Positions 19,741 to 30,266 of a stretch of 64,000 nucleotides of DNA are shown here, in pieces. Each line of letters begins with the position of its first letter. Within the stretch, counting starts at the first letter, position 1. This DNA comes from Lysobacteraceae bacterium. GTDB taxonomy: Bacteria > Pseudomonadota > Gammaproteobacteria > Xanthomonadales > Xanthomonadaceae. The stretch spans positions 186,001-250,000 of the forward strand of contig BPKJ01000001.1 in NCBI GenBank assembly GCA_026005075.1. Direction: 5' to 3'. The position numbers and the translations under genes were made by a program. Below the pieces are notes generated by a model that saw only the letters and a list, made by a program, of their open reading frames with translations, was not told where the DNA came from and searched no databases.

Positions 19741-19893
19741 TCAGGCCTTGCGGGCAGCCTTCTTCGCCGGCGCCTTCTTCGCGGTCACCGGCGCCTGCGG
19801 CATGGCCTTGGCGCCTGCACTCTTCGGCCGCGCGTTGCCGTAGCTGCCGGCGAAGATCTTGCCCCGGGTCGTACGCTTGTCACCCTTGCCCAT
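19741..19893 (-). CDS. 30S ribosomal protein bTHX
   Basis: 50 residues, highly basic. The N terminus MGKGDKRTTRGKIFAGSYG matches the small bTHX protein of the 30S subunit head, whose Thermus form is about 26 residues. Here a ~25-residue alanine/lysine-rich tail (TAKKAPAKKAARKA) is added, probably rRNA-binding and disordered. GGAG lies nine bases before the chosen ATG; an in-frame ATG three codons upstream directly abuts that site. The start overlaps the end of the merC-like gene by 14 bases. Confidence 0.82.
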   Translation of the reverse strand: MGKGDKRTTRGKIFAGSYGNARPKSAGAKAMPQAPVTAKKAPAKKAARKA

Positions 19894-20389
19894 CGATTGC
19901 ATCTCCATTGGCTGGACCGGCCTTGGCCGGCGTGGGACCGCGCAGGATACCAGAGCGCACGACCGTCCCGGTACTGGCACAGGCGGGGCCGCAAAGGGCG
20001 TGCACCCGCCGCAGGTTGCCAAGATGCGCCAGCGCCAGCAGGACGCCCCCGGCGCTCATCACCGCCGCGTGGTCGAGGTCGTGCCGGTGCAGGCTGCCGA
20101 AGGCGCCCCACCACAGCAGGGGAAGCCCGGCGAGCAGCAACAAGGCAGGCCGCGGCGAGCGATGGCGGCGGTAGCCCATCCCGATCGTGGTCAGCCCCAG
20201 CAGGCTGGCCAGCACCACCACCCCCTGGTCGAAGTCGGCCATCCCGGGCACACCGAACCAGGGCAGGAGCCCCGCGAGGGCCGGCAGCAGCGCGCAGTGC
20301 ACGGCACAGGCCAAGGCGGCCAGGAAACCCACGCGGTCGCCCGCCTCCAGGGGCGGCGTGTGCAGGTGCTGGCGCGTGCTCGTCGACAT
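19880..20389 (-). CDS. MerC-domain membrane protein
   Basis: 169 residues with four likely membrane helices. The MerC-like N-terminal part is DRVGFLAALACAVHCALLPA, with the paired cysteine/histidine (CAVHC) of this family in helix 1. Later helices contain GVVVLASLLGLTTIGMGYR and ALLLLAGLPLLWWGAF. The HLGNLRRVHALCGPAC end is histidine/cysteine-bearing. MerC proteins of mercury operons import Hg, but chromosomal homologues beside outer-membrane zinc receptors are more likely linked to zinc handling. It is divergent from the TonB receptor and shares its intergenic region. Confidence 0.8.
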   Translation of the reverse strand: MSTSTRQHLHTPPLEAGDRVGFLAALACAVHCALLPALAGLLPWFGVPGMADFDQGVVVLASLLGLTTIGMGYRRHRSPRPALLLLAGLPLLWWGAFGSLHRHDLDHAAVMSAGGVLLALAHLGNLRRVHALCGPACASTGTVVRSGILRGPTPAKAGPANGDAIDGQG

Positions 20390-20429
20390 CCTCGCTCCGT
20401 TCGGCGCGGCGGCCTTGATTCGTTCGCGC

Positions 20430-20444
20430 AACAATATAACATTC
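20430..20444. promoter_or_regulatory. AT-rich palindrome-like element, possible Zur box
   Basis: AACAATATAACATTC lies between the divergent merC-like and TonB receptor genes and stands out in GC-rich surroundings. On the minus strand, GAATGTTATATTGTT matches the left half of the gammaproteobacterial Zur pattern (AATGTTATA) but only part of the right half. It may also serve as a -10 region. Confidence 0.4.
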
Positions 20445-20476
20445 CGCACCGCTTTGTCAGTCCCGAAGGAACCGCC

Positions 20477-22557
20477 ATGCCGATCCCTCCTCCGCTCCGC
20501 CTCGCCCCGCTTGCGCTGGCCATGAGCCTCCTCCTGCCTGCGCCGACCCACGCCGGCGCGGCGGCGGATGCGCCGTCCGGGCACACGCACGAGGCCGAGC
20601 GGCTCGAACAGATCGTGGTCAGCGCCACTCCGCTCAAGCAGTCGGCCGAGGAACTCGCCCGGCCGGTCAGCGTGCTGGCCGGGGACGAGCTGGACGCGCA
20701 GCGTCGCGGCACCCTGGGCGATACCGTCGCCGGCCTTCCAGGCGTGCGCTCGGCCGGCTTCGGGCCCGGGGTGGGCCGCCCGGTGATCCGCGGCCTCGAC
20801 GGCGCCCGTGTGCAGACCCTGAGCGGCGGACTCTCGTCACTGGACGCCTCCACGGTCAGCGCCGACCACGCGGTCAGCATCGAGCCCTTCCTGGCCGAGC
20901 AGATCGAGGTCCTCAAGGGACCGGCGACCCTGCTCTACGGCAGCGGCGCGATCGGCGGTGCGGTCAACGTCGTCGACGGGCGCATTCCCGAAGTGCCCGG
21001 CAGCGAGGAGGATCCCGCGCTCTCGGGACGGGCCGAGCTGCGCGGTGACAGCGCCGCCGATCAGCGCACGGCCATGTTCAAGGTGCAGGGCGGAAACGAC
21101 CGCTTCCAGCTCACCGCCGATGGCCTGCACCGCGAGACCGACGACGTCCGGATTCCCGGCTTCGCCGAGAGCGCGGCGCTGCTCGCCGAGGAGGGCGAGG
21201 AGCCCGACCCTGCCCTGCGCGGCATCCTGCCGAACTCCGCGACCCGCACCCGGGCCGGCGGCATCGGCGGCAGCTGGTTCGGTGAGCGTGGATTCCTCGG
21301 CCTGGCCTTCAGCGGCCTCGACACCCTCTACGGCATCCCCGGGCACGGGCATGCGCACGCAGGAGGCCAAGCAGGAGGAGGAGGACGGTGCGGTGCGCAT
21401 CGACCTCGAGCAGCGCCGCCTCGAAGCCCGCGGTGCGCTGCTCGCCCCCTTCGCCCACCACGACTCGATCGGCTTCAAGCTGGCGCACAGCCGCTACCAG
21501 CACCTCGAGCTGGAAGGCGATGCGGTCGGCACCCGCTTCGAGAACGACGGCATCGAGGGCCGCATCGAGGCGGTGCATGGCCCCCTGGCCGGCTGGCGCG
21601 GCGCCTGGGGTCTGCAGTTCGGTCGGCGCGATTTCAGCGCGGTCGGCGAGGAAGCCTTCGTGCCGTCCTCGGTCTCCCGCGACCTCGGCCTGTTCGTGCT
21701 CGAACAAAAGCCCCTCGCCGAGCGCTGGCGACTGGAACTCGGGGGCCGCGTCGAGCGGGTCGCGATCGATCCCGAAGGCGCCGCAAGGGTCGACTTCGAC
21801 GCCTTCAGCGCCTCCGCGGCCCTGCGCTGGCAGCTCAACGAGACCTTCCATCTCGACTTCGGCCTGGATCGCGCCGAGCGGGCCCCGACCGCAGAGGAAC
21901 TCTTCTCCGATGGACCGCACGTCGCCACCCGGAGCTTCGAGCTCGGCGATCCCGGGCTCGAAGACCGAGGTCGCGCATCGGCTGGAAGTCGGCAGCCACT
22001 GGCACATCGACGGCTTCAGCCTGCACACGGCCCTCTACACCACGCGTTTCGACCGCTTCATCTTCCTGGCCGACACCGGCCTCGAACGGGACGGACTGCC
22101 GCTACGCATCTGGCAGCAGGGCGATGCCCGCTTTCACGGCTTCGAGATCGAGTTCAACAAGACGCTGGGCGAGTGGGACAGCGGGCGCTGGGAGCTTGGC
22201 CTGAGTGCCGATGCGGTCCGCGCGCGCCTCGAGCAGGGCGGCGACCTGCCGCGGATTCCGGCCGCCCGCATCGGCGGCCAGCTGCGCTGGGAGCTCGGCG
22301 GCTGGCGCGCCCGCATCGGCGTGATGCGGCATGCCGACCAGGACCGGGTAGCGAGCTTCGAGCGCCCGAGCCGCGGCTACACGCTGGTCGATGCCGGACT
22401 GTCCTACCACTTCGATGTCGACACGACCGGCTGGGAGGTCTTCCTCGAGGGCAGCAACCTCAGCGATCAGGAAGCCCGGCCGCACACCTCGCTGCTCAAG
22501 GACCTCGCACCGCTGCCGGGCCGCAACCTCCAGTTCGGCGTGCGCGCGTTCTTCTGA
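20477..22557 (+). CDS. TonB-dependent receptor, ZnuD-like; two 1-base insertions near 21362 and 21961
   Basis: Outer-membrane beta barrel with a plug domain that imports a metal or small ligand using TonB. A GAAGGA site and a signal peptide (LAPLALAMSLLLPAPTHA) start the protein, then a His-containing stretch (SGHTHEAERLEQIVVSATP). Plug motifs are RPVIRGLDGARVQTLSGGLS and LEVLKGPATLLYGSGAIGG-like. A His-rich segment (GHGHAHA) near residue 290 leads into an acidic run, a feature of zinc receptors. The frame shifts after GHGHAHA and again after GDPGLE. Each is explained by one extra base, and correction gives 692 residues ending LQFGVRAFF, a proper aromatic barrel terminus. Zinc as substrate is inferred. 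Confidence 0.88.
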
Positions 22558-22568
22558 GTGCCGGTCCC

Positions 22569-22628
22569 GGCACCCGAAGGTGCCTGCGGCGGCAGCACGG
22601 CCCGCGGATCGCCTCCGCGTCCGCGGGC
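22569..22628. terminator. Terminator-like hairpins between TonB receptor and ffh
   Basis: Two perfect hairpins sit in the 79-base convergent gap. One has arms 22569-22574 and 22579-22584; on the minus strand its loop reads TTCG inside C-G, the very stable UUCG tetraloop. The other has 9-bp arms at 22600-22608 and 22620-22628. Neither has a clear T run. They probably stop transcripts from both sides. Confidence 0.5.
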
Positions 22629-22636
22629 CAGCCCGG

Positions 22637-24010
22637 TCAGCGGAACGGGAAGCCGCCCGGGCCCTGGCGGCCGAGCATGCCGCGCATGCCGCGCATCATG
22701 CCCTTGAGTCCGCCGCCGCCGAGCTTGGACATCATCTTCTCCATCTGCTGATACTGCTTGAGCAGCCGGTTGACGTCGGCAGGCGTCGTGCCCGAGCCGC
22801 GGGCGATGCGGGCGCGGCGGGAGCCGTTGAGCAGGGCCGGAAACTTCCGCTCCTTGCGGGTCATCGAGTTGATGATGGCGATGGAGCGGACGATCTCGCG
22901 GTCGTTGACCTTGTCCTTCAGGTGCTGGGGGATCTGCCCGACGCCGGGCAGCTTGTCGAGCAGGGAGCCCAGCCCGCCCATGTTGAGCATCTGCTCGAGC
23001 TGGTCACGCATGTCGTTGAGGTCGAACTTCCGGCCCTTGACGACCTTCTCGGCGAGGCGCGCGGCCTTTTCCTGATCGACCTTGCGCTCGACCTCCTCGA
23101 CCAGCGAGAGCACGTCGCCCATGTCGAGGATGCGGCTGGCGATGCGGTCGGGGTGGAACACGTCCAGCCCGTCCATCTTCTCGGAGGTGCCGATGAACTT
23201 GATCGGGCGTCCGGTGACGTAGCGCACCGACAGCGCCGCACCGCCGCGGGCGTCGCCGTCGGTCTTGGTCAGCACCACGCCGGTCAGCGGCAGCGCGTCG
23301 GCGAACGCCCGCGCGGTCGTCGCAGCGTCCTGACCGCTCATGGCATCGACCACGAACAGGGTCTCGACCGGCGCTAGCGCCGCGTGCAGCGCCTGGATCT
23401 CTTCCATCATGGCCTGGTCGACCGTGGTCCGGCCGGCGGTGTCGACCAGCAGCACATCGACGAACTGCCGGCGCGCGTCTTCCACGGCCGCGCGGGCGAT
23501 GTCCACCGGTGCCTGTCCGGGCTGACTGGCGTGGAACAGGACCCCGGCCTGTCCGGCCAGGGTCTCGAGCTGGGCGATGGCCGCCGGCCGGTAGACGTCA
23601 CAGCTCACCACCATGACCTTCTTCTTGCGGCGCTCGCGCAGCAGCTTGGCCAGCTTGCCCACCGTGGTGGTCTTGCCGGCGCCCTGCAGACCGGCCATCA
23701 GGATCACCGCCGGCGCGGGCACGTTGAGCTGCAGGTCGGTCGCCGCCGAACCCATCAGCGTGGTCAGCTCGTCCCGCACGACCTTGATCAGCGCCTGCCC
23801 GGGGGTGAGGCTCTTCAGCACCTCCTGGCCGATCGCGCGGACCTTGATGCGCTCGATGAGGGCCTTGACCACCGGCAGCGCGACGTCGGCCTCGAGCAGG
23901 GCGACACGCACCTCGCGCAGGGCCTCGCGAATGTTTTCCTCGGTCAGCCGGCCGCGGCTGCGCAGGCGCTGGACGGTGGCGGAGAGACGCTGGCTGAGGG
24001 ATTCGAACAT
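22637..24010 (-). CDS. ffh: Signal recognition particle protein Ffh
   Basis: 457 residues. GTPase that, with 4.5S RNA, binds signal sequences and delivers ribosomes to FtsY at the membrane. The N domain starts MFESLSQRLSATVQRLRSRG. G motifs are AGLQGAGKTTTVGKLA, VVSCDVYRPAAI, LLVDTAGRTTVD, TKTDGDARGGAAL and FIGTSEKMDGLDVFHPDR. The methionine-rich M domain (QMLNMGGLGSLLDKLPGVG and MEKMMSKLGGGGLKGMMRGM) holds the RNA-binding block RARIARGSGTTPADVNRLLK. It is divergent from the ypjD-like gene, as in many gammaproteobacteria. Confidence 0.97.
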   Translation of the reverse strand: MFESLSQRLSATVQRLRSRGRLTEENIREALREVRVALLEADVALPVVKALIERIKVRAIGQEVLKSLTPGQALIKVVRDELTTLMGSAATDLQLNVPAPAVILMAGLQGAGKTTTVGKLAKLLRERRKKKVMVVSCDVYRPAAIAQLETLAGQAGVLFHASQPGQAPVDIARAAVEDARRQFVDVLLVDTAGRTTVDQAMMEEIQALHAALAPVETLFVVDAMSGQDAATTARAFADALPLTGVVLTKTDGDARGGAALSVRYVTGRPIKFIGTSEKMDGLDVFHPDRIASRILDMGDVLSLVEEVERKVDQEKAARLAEKVVKGRKFDLNDMRDQLEQMLNMGGLGSLLDKLPGVGQIPQHLKDKVNDREIVRSIAIINSMTRKERKFPALLNGSRRARIARGSGTTPADVNRLLKQYQQMEKMMSKLGGGGLKGMMRGMRGMLGRQGPGGFPFR

Positions 24011-24107
24011 GCGGACCGGAGGCAGGGGAAACGGCCGCCCAGTATAGCCCAGCGCCCCTGTACGCCCGGGTGCATCGGCGCGCCGCCCTGTGCCACACTT
24101 CGCGGCG

Positions 24108-24902
24108 ATGAACCCCCCGACCGCCGCCCTCGCCGCATCCGCCCTCTACGGCTTCGCCTCGTGGCGGCTCGCGCGTGCGCGCGGCGGCCCGCCGTCGCGG
24201 CTGCCGGTCATCGCCGGATTGGTCGCGATGGCCCTGCACCTCCTCGTCCATGCGCTCGCCTACCGCGAGGACGGCGTGCTCCCCCTGCATTTCTTCCCGG
24301 CCCTGTCGGTCGTGGCCCTGGGCATGGCGATGCTGAGCACCGCGGTGGCATGGAACCGCCGCTTCGAGGCCCTCGGCAGCCTGGTGTACCCGCTCGCCGC
24401 GCTGTGTCTGCTCGTCTACGTGCTGGCACCGCAGCCGGCGCAGCCCACGGTGCTGGCCTGGCCGCTGCAGGTGCACGCCTGGATCGCCCTGCTCGCCTAC
24501 GCCACCCTCGCCGTGGCGGCGGCGCTGGCGGTGCTGCTGTGGTGGCAGGACCGGCTGCTGCGTGCGCGGCGCCTCGACCATCCGCTGCTGGCCCACCTGC
24601 CGCCGCTGACCGAGCTCGAATCGCTGCTGTTCCGGACGCTCGCCGCCGGCTTCCTGCTGCTCACCCTCGCCCTTGCGCTGGGCGCGGTGTTCGTGGAGAA
24701 CCTGCTGGCCCAGCATCTGGCCCACAAGACCGTGCTGAGCGTGCTTTCGTGGTGCATCTTCGGCGCCCTGCTCGTCGGCCGGATCCGCTACGGCTGGCGT
24801 GGACGACGGGCGATCCGGCTCACCCTTGCCGCCATGGCCCTGCTGCTGCTGGCCTTCTTCGGCAGCAAGTTCGTGCTCGAGATGCTGCTGGGGCGCACAT
24901 GA
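24108..24902 (+). CDS. Inner-membrane cytochrome c assembly-like protein, YpjD family
   Basis: 264 residues, almost entirely hydrophobic, with about eight predicted membrane helices. LAWPLQVHAWIALLAYATLA and HKTVLSVLSWCIFGALL fit the CcsA/HemX-like fold of YpjD, including the conserved histidines. The ffh-ypjD divergent layout supports the call. The function of YpjD is not firmly known. The stop overlaps the PilZ gene start as ATGA. Confidence 0.85.
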   Translation: MNPPTAALAASALYGFASWRLARARGGPPSRLPVIAGLVAMALHLLVHALAYREDGVLPLHFFPALSVVALGMAMLSTAVAWNRRFEALGSLVYPLAALCLLVYVLAPQPAQPTVLAWPLQVHAWIALLAYATLAVAAALAVLLWWQDRLLRARRLDHPLLAHLPPLTELESLLFRTLAAGFLLLTLALALGAVFVENLLAQHLAHKTVLSVLSWCIFGALLVGRIRYGWRGRRAIRLTLAAMALLLLAFFGSKFVLEMLLGRT

Positions 24903-25324
24903 GCGCAGCCAACGGAACCGACCGCCGCCGCTTTCGCCGCGTCATGCTCGCAGGCAGCGTGCGGATCTACTCGGGCAGCCAGATGTGGGCGAGCGAACTG
25001 ATCGATGTCTCGCTGCGCGGCGTTCTGGTCGCCCTTCCGCACGGCTGGACCGGCTCGCCGGGCAACCGCTTCCGTCTCGACCTGCGCATGGAGGGCGGGC
25101 TGGTCATCGGCATGGGGGTCGAGCTGGTCCGGGTCCGCGCCCGCGATCTCGCCTTCTCCTGCCAGAAGATCGACCTCGACAGCTTCACCCGTCTCAAGCG
25201 ACTGATCGAGCTCAACGTCGGCAGGCCCGAGGCCGTCCAGCGCGAGATCGAGGTACTGCTGACACCCCCTGCCGTCGGCAGCAGCAGCCCGCTCAGTCGG
25301 CCGCCGCCTCCAGCGCCTCGCTGA
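24899..25324 (+). CDS. PilZ-domain protein
   Basis: 141 residues. A cyclic-di-GMP receptor domain: the RxxxR loop appears as DRRRFRRV at residues ~8-15 and the (D/N)xSxxG motif as DVSLRG near 40. The rest is a beta barrel (ALPHGWTGSPGNRFRLDLRM, then GVELVRVRARDLAF). The single-domain form usually acts as an adaptor. It is translationally coupled to the ypjD-like gene. Its last 32 bases overlap the end of radA on the other strand. Confidence 0.88.
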   Translation: MSAANGTDRRRFRRVMLAGSVRIYSGSQMWASELIDVSLRGVLVALPHGWTGSPGNRFRLDLRMEGGLVIGMGVELVRVRARDLAFSCQKIDLDSFTRLKRLIELNVGRPEAVQREIEVLLTPPAVGSSSPLSRPPPPAPR

Positions 25325-26660
25325 TCCTGGCGACCGGGACCACCTCGATGCCCTTTGGCAAGCGCCCGCGGCTGGCGTTGTCCCGCGGCACGATGGCACG
25401 CAGGAAGCCGTGGGTGGCCGCCTCCTTGAGACGTTCCTCGCCGTTGGGCACGGGGCGGATCTCCCCGGACAGGCCCACCTCGCCGAAGCAGACCGTCTTG
25501 GGCGGAAGCGGCCGATCGCGCAGCGAGGAGACCACCGCCAGCAGCACCGGAAGGTCGGCGGCCGTTTCCTGGACCCGGATGCCCCCGACCACGTTGCAGA
25601 ACACGTCCTGATCGAACACCCCCACCCCGCCATGGCGGTGCAGCACCGCCAGCAGCATCGCCAGACGGTTGGCCTCCAGCCCAAGGGTCAGACGACGCGG
25701 GTTGGACAGCGGACTGTGGTCGACCAGCGCCTGGACTTCGACCAGCAGTGGGCGGGTGCCTTCGCGGGTCACCATGATCGCGCTGCCCGGGCCCTGCGCG
25801 GCCCCGGTCAGGAAGATCGCCGAAGGGTTGGGCACCTCCCGAAGGCCGCGGTCGGACATGGCGAACACGCCCAGTTCGTTGACCGCACCGAAGCGGTTCT
25901 TGAACGCCCGCAACACCCGGAACCTGCCCCCCGGGTCGCCCTCGAAATAGAGCACCGCATCGACCATGTGCTCGAGCACGCGCGGCCCGGCGATGCCGCC
26001 CTCCTTGGTCACGTGACCGACCAGGAACACGCTGGTGCCGGTCTCCTTGGCAAAGCGCACCAGCCGTGCGGCGGTCTCGCGCACCTGGCTCACCGAGCCG
26101 GGGGCGGCCTGCAGCATTTCGCTCCACAGGGTCTGGATCGAATCGGCGACGATCACCGCCGGCCGACTGGCCGCGGCCTGCTCCAGGATCCGCTCCACGC
26201 AGGTCTCGGCCAGCGCCCTGAGCCCGTCCAGCGGCAGGCCGAGCCGCGCCGCCCGCGAGGCCATCTGGGCAAGGCTCTCCTCACCGCTGACGTACAGCCC
26301 CGGGCAATGCGGCGCCAGCCGCGCCAGCGCCTGCAGCAGGAGGGTCGACTTGCCGATGCCCGGATCGCCCCCGACCAGGACCACCGAACCCCGCACCAGG
26401 CCTCCACCGAGAACCCGGTCCAGCTCGGCGATGCCGGTGCCTACCCGCACTTCCTCGTTGCGCGGCACCTCGGCCAGCGGGGTGATGCGGGCGGCCGCCT
26501 CCCCGGCCCAGTGGCCGCGCCGCTCCCCGGCCGCTCCGGGCCGCTCCGTCGGCACTTCCAGCAGGGTGTTCCATGCCCCGCAACCCGGGCACTGCCCGAC
26601 CCACTTGCTGGCCCCCGCGCCGCACTCGGCACACTGGAACAGGCTCTTTGGCCGCGCCAT
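25293..26660 (-). CDS. radA: DNA repair protein RadA
   Basis: 455 residues. A RecA-like ATPase that processes recombination intermediates. The N-terminal C4 zinc finger is CAECGAGASKWVGQCPGCGA. Walker A is VGGDPGIGKSTLLLQAL, and LYVSGEESLAQMASRA and VIVADSIQTLWSE follow. The RadA-specific KNRFG motif is in RAFKNRFGAVNELGVF. The C-terminal Lon-like domain (ALVDHSPLSNPRRLTLGLEA, CFGEVGLSGEIRPVPNGEER) is complete. Convergent with the PilZ gene. Confidence 0.97.
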   Translation of the reverse strand: MARPKSLFQCAECGAGASKWVGQCPGCGAWNTLLEVPTERPGAAGERRGHWAGEAAARITPLAEVPRNEEVRVGTGIAELDRVLGGGLVRGSVVLVGGDPGIGKSTLLLQALARLAPHCPGLYVSGEESLAQMASRAARLGLPLDGLRALAETCVERILEQAAASRPAVIVADSIQTLWSEMLQAAPGSVSQVRETAARLVRFAKETGTSVFLVGHVTKEGGIAGPRVLEHMVDAVLYFEGDPGGRFRVLRAFKNRFGAVNELGVFAMSDRGLREVPNPSAIFLTGAAQGPGSAIMVTREGTRPLLVEVQALVDHSPLSNPRRLTLGLEANRLAMLLAVLHRHGGVGVFDQDVFCNVVGGIRVQETAADLPVLLAVVSSLRDRPLPPKTVCFGEVGLSGEIRPVPNGEERLKEAATHGFLRAIVPRDNASRGRLPKGIEVVPVARISEALEAAAD

Positions 26661-26754
26661 CGCGATCGTCCACCGAACTGCAAGGCCGGCAGTGTAGGGC
26701 GCAGCGACACCGCAGCGGAACCGCGGACCGCTGCGCGCGCAACGCAGTCGAGCC

Positions 26755-26918
26755 CTCCCTAAGGAAGGTCTGAACAACGCCATCCAGGCGTTGTCAGCCC
26801 ACGCCGCGTCCGGTACAGGCCCGGACTCGGCTCACACGCATCCATCACTTGTGCGATGGATGCGTGGCCGGCCCTCCATGGCCGGCGGGACCCTCTGAGT
26901 TGATCAGAGGCTCCCTAA
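26755..26918. repeat. Array of five hairpins between 8-nt direct repeats
   Basis: Between radA and the OmpA-like gene, 164 bases hold five consecutive perfect inverted repeats. Their arms are 26775-26781/26787-26793, 26808-26813/26821-26826, 26835-26846/26855-26866 (12 bp), 26867-26873/26880-26886 and 26892-26898/26904-26910. The 8-mer CTCCCTAA flanks the array at 26755-26762 and 26911-26918, like a target duplication. It has no coding potential. It looks like a REP/MITE-type repeat or a structured RNA. Confidence 0.7.
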
Positions 26919-27020
26919 CGAATACGTAACGTTTTCGTAACGCGGCATTTGCGTGATGAACGTCACGGTAAGGCCTGCCCAGGCGCACGATGGCGCCCGC
27001 TCAACCCAAGGAGACCTGCC

Positions 27021-27614
27021 ATGCGATCCACCCTGTTCCGCACCGCCCTCGTCGCCACCTGCGCGCTCGGCCTCGGGGCCTGCACGAGCTACGTGAAGAA
27101 GGAGGACTTCGACCGCGTGGTCGGCGAGCTGCGCAGCGAGGACGCGAGGCTGCAGGCCGGCATCGATGCCAACAAGGCCGCCCTCGCCAGCCTGCGCCAG
27201 ACCATGGAGCAGCGCCTGGCCGCGCATGAGGCCCGCCTGCAGGAGCTGGCCGGACGCCTGCACGTGGACATGAACGTCCACTTCGCCTACGACGATGCCA
27301 CCGTGCGCGAGGCGGACAAGCCGGCGCTGGACAGCTTTGCCAAGGTGTTGCGCGAACACCACCCCGAGGCCATGGTCACGGTCGAGGGCTTCACCGACGC
27401 AGCCGGCAGCGCGAGCTACAACAAGCGTCTGGGCCAGAAACGTGCCGAGGCGGTGCGCGAATACCTGATCGCGGCCGGGCTGTCGGCCGACCGGGTCCGC
27501 GCGGTCAGCTACGGCGAGGCCCGCGAGCGCCAGCTCGCGCCGGGGGCCTGGGGCGAGGCCGGTCTTTCGAACCGCCGCGTCACCCTGGTCGTGGACCTGC
27601 CTCCGACCGGCTGA
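27021..27614 (+). CDS. OmpA-family peptidoglycan-associated lipoprotein
   Basis: 197 residues. A lipoprotein signal (TALVATCALGLGAC) puts the mature Cys near residue 21. A helical coiled-coil spacer follows (EDFDRVVGELRSEDARLQAG to ~80). The OmpA C-terminal domain has FAYDDATVREADKPALDSFA, VTVEGFTDAAGSASYN and KRAEAVREYLIAAGLSADRV, the peptidoglycan-binding core with its Asp and Arg. AAGGAG precedes the ATG. Upstream, CGTAACG occurs twice (26925-26931 and 26936-26942), a possible regulator or promoter feature. It probably tethers the outer membrane to the wall. Confidence 0.92.
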   Translation: MRSTLFRTALVATCALGLGACTSYVKKEDFDRVVGELRSEDARLQAGIDANKAALASLRQTMEQRLAAHEARLQELAGRLHVDMNVHFAYDDATVREADKPALDSFAKVLREHHPEAMVTVEGFTDAAGSASYNKRLGQKRAEAVREYLIAAGLSADRVRAVSYGEARERQLAPGAWGEAGLSNRRVTLVVDLPPTG

Positions 27615-27633
27615 GCGCAGGCAGCGCACTACC

Positions 27634-27657
27634 ACGCCCCGCCGCCGCGGCGGGGCG
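27634..27657 (+). terminator. GC hairpin after the OmpA-like gene
   Basis: A near-perfect palindrome (CGCCCCGCCG / CGGCGGGGCG) 20 bases after the stop codon. There is no T run behind it, so it is a weak terminator candidate at best. Confidence 0.35.
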
Positions 27658-27754
27658 GCCACGGCAGGGATCGGCAGACCGCGGATCGGCGCGCGCGACC
27701 AGCGCGCGCTGCGCGCGGGGAACGGGCACGGCACCGGCGGGAAAGGCAGGGGGA

Positions 27755-27830
<76 letters not shown>

Positions 27831-27866
27831 GAGGGCCGGAAAGTGTAGGTCTGGCCACGGGTGGGG

Positions 27867-28160
27867 TCAATCGCCCGCGCTTTTGCCGAGCCCGGATGGA
27901 CCCGGCGCGGGGCGGGTGACCCGTTCGAGGTCCTGGAGGATGCGCAGTGCCTGGTCGCGGTCGCTGCCGCACATGGCCGGCTCGGGGCGCAGCCTGCTGC
28001 AGACCTCCGGGCGCTCGGGGCGACCGAACAGGCGGCAGCGCAACTGCGTGTCGAGGTGGGGGCAGGCCATGCCGGCGGGCTTGCCGGCCGGCATCCCCGG
28101 CAGCGGCGAGCTGATCGACGGTGCGATGCAGCAGGCGCCGCAGCCGGCGCGGCAGTTCAT
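27867..28160 (-). CDS. Small cysteine-cluster protein, YkgJ-like
   Basis: 97 residues with seven or more cysteines. It opens MNCRAGCGACC and continues ACPHLDTQLRCRLFGRPERP and VCSRLRPEPAMCG. This pattern matches the YkgJ zinc- or iron-chelating family. Function of the family is unknown. It sits 25 bases beyond the aroE stop on the same strand, so it may be the last gene of the hemB-aroE unit. Confidence 0.78.
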   Translation of the reverse strand: MNCRAGCGACCIAPSISSPLPGMPAGKPAGMACPHLDTQLRCRLFGRPERPEVCSRLRPEPAMCGSDRDQALRILQDLERVTRPAPGPSGLGKSAGD

Positions 28161-28184
28161 CTGCGGACCCGGCGCTGACCGCGT

Positions 28185-30142
<1,958 letters not shown>

Positions 30143-30266
30143 TCATCGCCACACGGCCGCACCCCAGGCAGAGCCTTCACGTTCGGCCCGCGCCACCGGC
30201 CGCCGCCTCCGCCGGTGCCCATGGCCAACCGCGGCCGGACCGCATCCACGCGGGCCCGCCGGCTGT

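Noticed and set aside
26755-26918. CRISPR array in the hairpin region
   Set aside because: The inverted repeats differ in sequence and spacing; there is no repeated direct unit with spacers and no cas gene in the window.
27634-27657. Strong intrinsic terminator after the OmpA-like gene
   Set aside because: The hairpin is perfect, but no T run follows on either strand; kept only as a low-confidence feature.
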